A stretch of DNA of 64,000 bases, from positions 1 to 64,000 of the forward strand of contig NZ_AJXT01000050.1 in assembly GCF_000264295.1 (NCBI RefSeq), read 5' to 3'. Made by a program: the position numbers and the translations under genes. Within the stretch, counting starts at the first letter, position 1, and each line of letters starts with the position of its first letter. Source of the stretch: Rhodanobacter spathiphylli B39 (lineage in GTDB: Bacteria; Pseudomonadota; Gammaproteobacteria; Xanthomonadales; Rhodanobacteraceae). A model generated the notes under the pieces. It searched no databases, was not told the origin of the DNA, and was given only the letters and a program-made list of their open reading frames with translations. This document shows, piece after piece, positions 63,458-64,000 of this stretch.

Positions 63458-63603
63458 GTCGATTGTCTAACATCGGCACGCGTCGTACGCAGCCCTCGGG
63501 CCGACCCCCCAACCGGCAACGGCCATCCCCCGCACCCGCGATGACGCCCGACAGCCAGCGCGACTTCGCTGGACACCCTCCATCCTTTCTTCGAGGACAT
63601 CAC

Positions 63604-64000
63604 ATGTACGCCATCATGGGCATCACCGGCCAGGTCGGCAGCGCCGCCGCGAAGTACCTGCTGGAGCGCGGCGAACGCGTGCGCGGCATCGTGCGCAACA
63701 AGAGCAAGGCCTCGGCGTGGGCCGCCCGCGGCGCCGAGCTCGTCGTCGCCGACTGGTCGGATGCGGAGGCACTGGCCGCGGCCTTCACCGGCGTCGAAGG
63801 CGTGTTCGTGATGCTGCCCGCCAACTTCACGCCCGATGCGGACTTCGCCGAACCACGCGCCCTGATCGACACCCTGACCGCCGCCCTGCGCAAGGCACAG
63901 CCGCCGAAGATCGTGGCGCTGTCGTCGATCGGCGCCCAGCAGGAACGCGACCTGGGCCTGATCACCCAGCTGCACGTGCTGGAACAGGCGCTGGACGCGC
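63604..64000 (+). CDS. NmrA-type NAD(P)-binding oxidoreductase, truncated by window edge
   Basis: The first 132 residues are visible. MYAIMGITGQVGSAAAKYLLERG is an N-terminal Rossmann motif of the NmrA/atypical SDR form (GxTGxxG), followed by RGIVRNKSKA, VVADWSDAEALAAAFTGVEG and VFVMLPAN. Similar to quinone-oxidoreductase-like NmrA proteins. The gene runs beyond the window, so length and C terminus are unknown. Confidence 0.88.
   Translation, partial: MYAIMGITGQVGSAAAKYLLERGERVRGIVRNKSKASAWAARGAELVVADWSDAEALAAAFTGVEGVFVMLPANFTPDADFAEPRALIDTLTAALRKAQPPKIVALSSIGAQQERDLGLITQLHVLEQALDA

Overview
The window is GC-rich (about two thirds G+C) and densely coded. Its gene content and order point to a gammaproteobacterium of the Xanthomonadales/Lysobacterales, most likely Rhodanobacteraceae (Rhodanobacter, Dyella or a relative). 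Pointers are the glyA-nrdR-ribDEBH-nusB-thiL-pgpA run, a holD-like gene beside rimI, an xanthomonad-type short H-NS protein, and GGGAATC/GGGAATG heptad repeats between genes. The organism call is inference from gene content; I see no rRNA, tRNA, transposase, prophage or CRISPR in the window.

Layout. 1-16 kb is housekeeping: pdxH-yjbQ-cobalamin-binding protein, a glycerate-kinase-like P-loop kinase, dodecin, a YbjQ protein, an SDR epimerase, aroK-aroB, a WGR protein, hemE, valS (with a low-GC mosaic patch), rimI-holD-like-pssA, a DUF4124 protein, proS and an H-NS-like protein. 16-19 kb holds a ThrE-type exporter and an NfeD/SPFH membrane-quality pair. 19-25 kb is a heavy-metal RND efflux operon (small Cys/His protein, TolC-like, adaptor, HME-RND pump).

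25-48 kb is the standout region. One transcription direction carries a MacA/HlyD-type adaptor, one MacB/LolD-type ATPase, and then twelve FtsX/MacB-type permease genes arranged as six A/B pairs. A secreted alpha/beta-hydrolase lies between pairs 4 and 5. The run ends with an NtrC-type sigma-54 activator, a small secreted protein and an NtrY/NtrB-like histidine kinase. A textbook -24/-12 sigma-54 promoter with an upstream palindrome precedes the adaptor gene. The locus therefore looks like a self-regulated export or envelope-remodelling system in which one ATPase serves many alternative permease pairs.

48-64 kb: a Fur-box-controlled hemP unit, an aldo/keto reductase, a four-gene membrane-stress operon (RHH-like protein with a probable operator, PspA-like, YqiJ-like, flotillin), and a large reverse-strand operon running glyA, a four-helix-bundle cassette, nrdR, ribD, FMN riboswitch, ribE, a small secreted protein, ribB with a degenerate RibA domain, ldcA, ribH, nusB, thiL and pgpA. 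A truncated NmrA-type oxidoreductase starts at the right edge.
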